Positions 6,032 through 6,825 of a DNA stretch of 6,825 bases are shown here, piece by piece. Position 1 is the stretch's first letter. The number at the start of each line of letters is the position of its first letter. The stretch covers positions 1 to 6,825 of the forward strand of contig CAJJYO010000090.1 in the NCBI GenBank assembly GCA_905197385.1, read 5' to 3'. The translations under genes were made by a program, and so were the position numbers. Source of the DNA: an uncultured Collinsella sp. GTDB taxonomy: Bacteria; Actinomycetota; Coriobacteriia; Coriobacteriales; Coriobacteriaceae. A model generated the notes under the pieces. That model was not told the DNA's origin. It searched no databases and saw only the letters and a list, made by a program, of their open reading frames with translations.

Positions 6032-6825
6032 TTACCAGCGACCGGACGCGCCGCCACCGCCAGAAGAACCGCCCCCGCCGCTAAAGCCACCGCCTGAGCC
6101 TCCGCCACTTGAGCCGCCACCGGAAGAGGATGAAGAAGAACCTTTTCTTGAAGCTCTTTCTTTACCGAGCTTCTTGTATTTAGCGCGTAGCTTTTTATTA
6201 ACGATAAGCCAAAAAATAAGCAGTGGTACGATGGCAAAAGGCGTGAGCATACCGCAGGCAACGATTAAATTGGTCCATGGTCCTGGCTCGGCAACATAGA
6301 GGAATACCATCCCGTAAATGGCGCCAGTGAGAGTGATCCAGGGTAAATTCGACGGATCGGTAAAAACAATAAAATATGAAAGTACCGCCAGCAATATAAT
6401 TACAGCAAGCGATAATGGAATAAAGGGATTGATACTGTAATAATCCCCCCTGTCTTCCGATAATTCACCATTCAACAGAAGCGCGCCGATATTTTCGCTT
6501 GCCAGTGTTAATCCACCCATCAGGTCATCACTTTTGAAGGCAGGGATCAAAATATCTCTGATAATCTTCGCCGCTTGCAGGTCGGTAACCACCCCTTCCA
6601 GCCCGTAGCCAACCTCAATACGAACAGCATGCTCCTCCCAGGCAACCAGAAGTAAAATACCATCGTTTCTCTGCTTATCTCCCAGTTTCCAGCTATCAAA
6701 AACGCGTGCTGCATATTGTTCAATGGAATCGTCTCCGGTGGACGGCACTACTAATACAGCGACCTGCGCCCGTGTTTTATGTGTAATATCCTGCAGCTGC
6801 TGCGTTAGCGATTGCTGTTCAGACG
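6032..6825 (-). CDS. ygcG: TPM-domain membrane protein YgcG, 5' end outside window
   Basis: The 263 C-terminal residues of a TPM-domain protein; the frame is open to the window edge, so the signal peptide and the first part of the TPM domain are missing. Residues 1 to about 100 are the TPM domain, with A-Q-V-A-V-L-V-V-P-S-T-G, D-G-I-L-L-L-V-A and the G-Y-G-L-E-G-V stretch. Hydrophobic segments follow at about 134-154, 162-176 and 184-207, then a basic stretch (K-K-L-R-A-K-Y-K-K) and a low-complexity Ser/Gly tail ending A-S-G-R-W. This is the usual layout of an exported TPM domain anchored by C-terminal helices. The cellular function is not established. Position, convergent to eno across a shared terminator, matches ygcG in Escherichia. 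A GTG at 6746-6748 is in frame but internal to the domain. Confidence 0.85.
   Translation of the reverse strand, partial: SEQQSLTQQLQDITHKTRAQVAVLVVPSTGDDSIEQYAARVFDSWKLGDKQRNDGILLLVAWEEHAVRIEVGYGLEGVVTDLQAAKIIRDILIPAFKSDDLMGGLTLASENIGALLLNGELSEDRGDYYSINPFIPLSLAVIILLAVLSYFIVFTDPSNLPWITLTGAIYGMVFLYVAEPGPWTNLIVACGMLTPFAIVPLLIFWLIVNKKLRAKYKKLGKERASRKGSSSSSSGGGSSGGGSGGGFSGGGGSSGGGGASGRW

Noticed and set aside
6037..6130. A short tandem repeat or CRISPR-like array at the right end.
   Set aside because: The repetitiveness is only the Gly/Ser codon run of the YgcG tail; there are no spacers or regular unit.

Overview
The window is a composite of two genomic backgrounds. Positions 1 to about 5700 are GC-rich and read like a Coriobacteriia genome, most likely Collinsella. 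That placement is inferred from codon use, protein style and gene arrangement; nothing in the window proves the taxon. From about 5701 to 6825 the sequence is the 3' end of an Escherichia-type eno, its terminator, and the convergent neighbour ygcG, with enterobacterial codon use and then AT-rich sequence.

Minus strand, left part: a class I mannose-6-phosphate isomerase (manA-like, 54-986) lies downstream of a GntR/HutC-family regulator (1060-1779). A short perfect hairpin at 1-20 follows manA. Plus strand, diverging from the regulator: a GH1 6-phospho-beta-glycosidase (2083-3483), then the membrane IIC (3604-4947), IIB (5109-5411) and the start of the IIA (from 5421) of a lactose/cellobiose-family PTS. 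Together these make a beta-glycoside uptake operon. IIA, IIB and IIC would import and phosphorylate a disaccharide, the GH1 enzyme would cleave the 6-phospho-sugar in the cytoplasm, and the divergent GntR protein is the obvious candidate controller. ManA would feed mannose-6-phosphate into glycolysis.

The roughly 300-bp divergent region holds a recognisable plus-strand promoter, a -10-like box for gntR, and a long imperfect inverted repeat (1955-2052). That repeat would fold the GH1 leader into one large hairpin and competes with a small terminator-like hairpin at 1954-1977. The IIC-IIB gap also has mutually exclusive pairings (4977-5046).

The most striking object is the last plus-strand reading frame (5421-5972). 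It is a three-part, in-frame chimera: the first ~46 residues of a PTS IIA, then ~46 residues of a Gram-positive-style enolase, then the last ~89 residues of Escherichia-like enolase. The second junction falls in sequence encoding the conserved enolase segment around N-Q-I-G. The IIA part lacks its phosphorylatable histidine and the enolase part lacks most of the enzyme. The simplest reading is a chimeric metagenome contig, not a new fusion protein, and everything right of about 5553 should not be used to infer biology of the left-hand organism.
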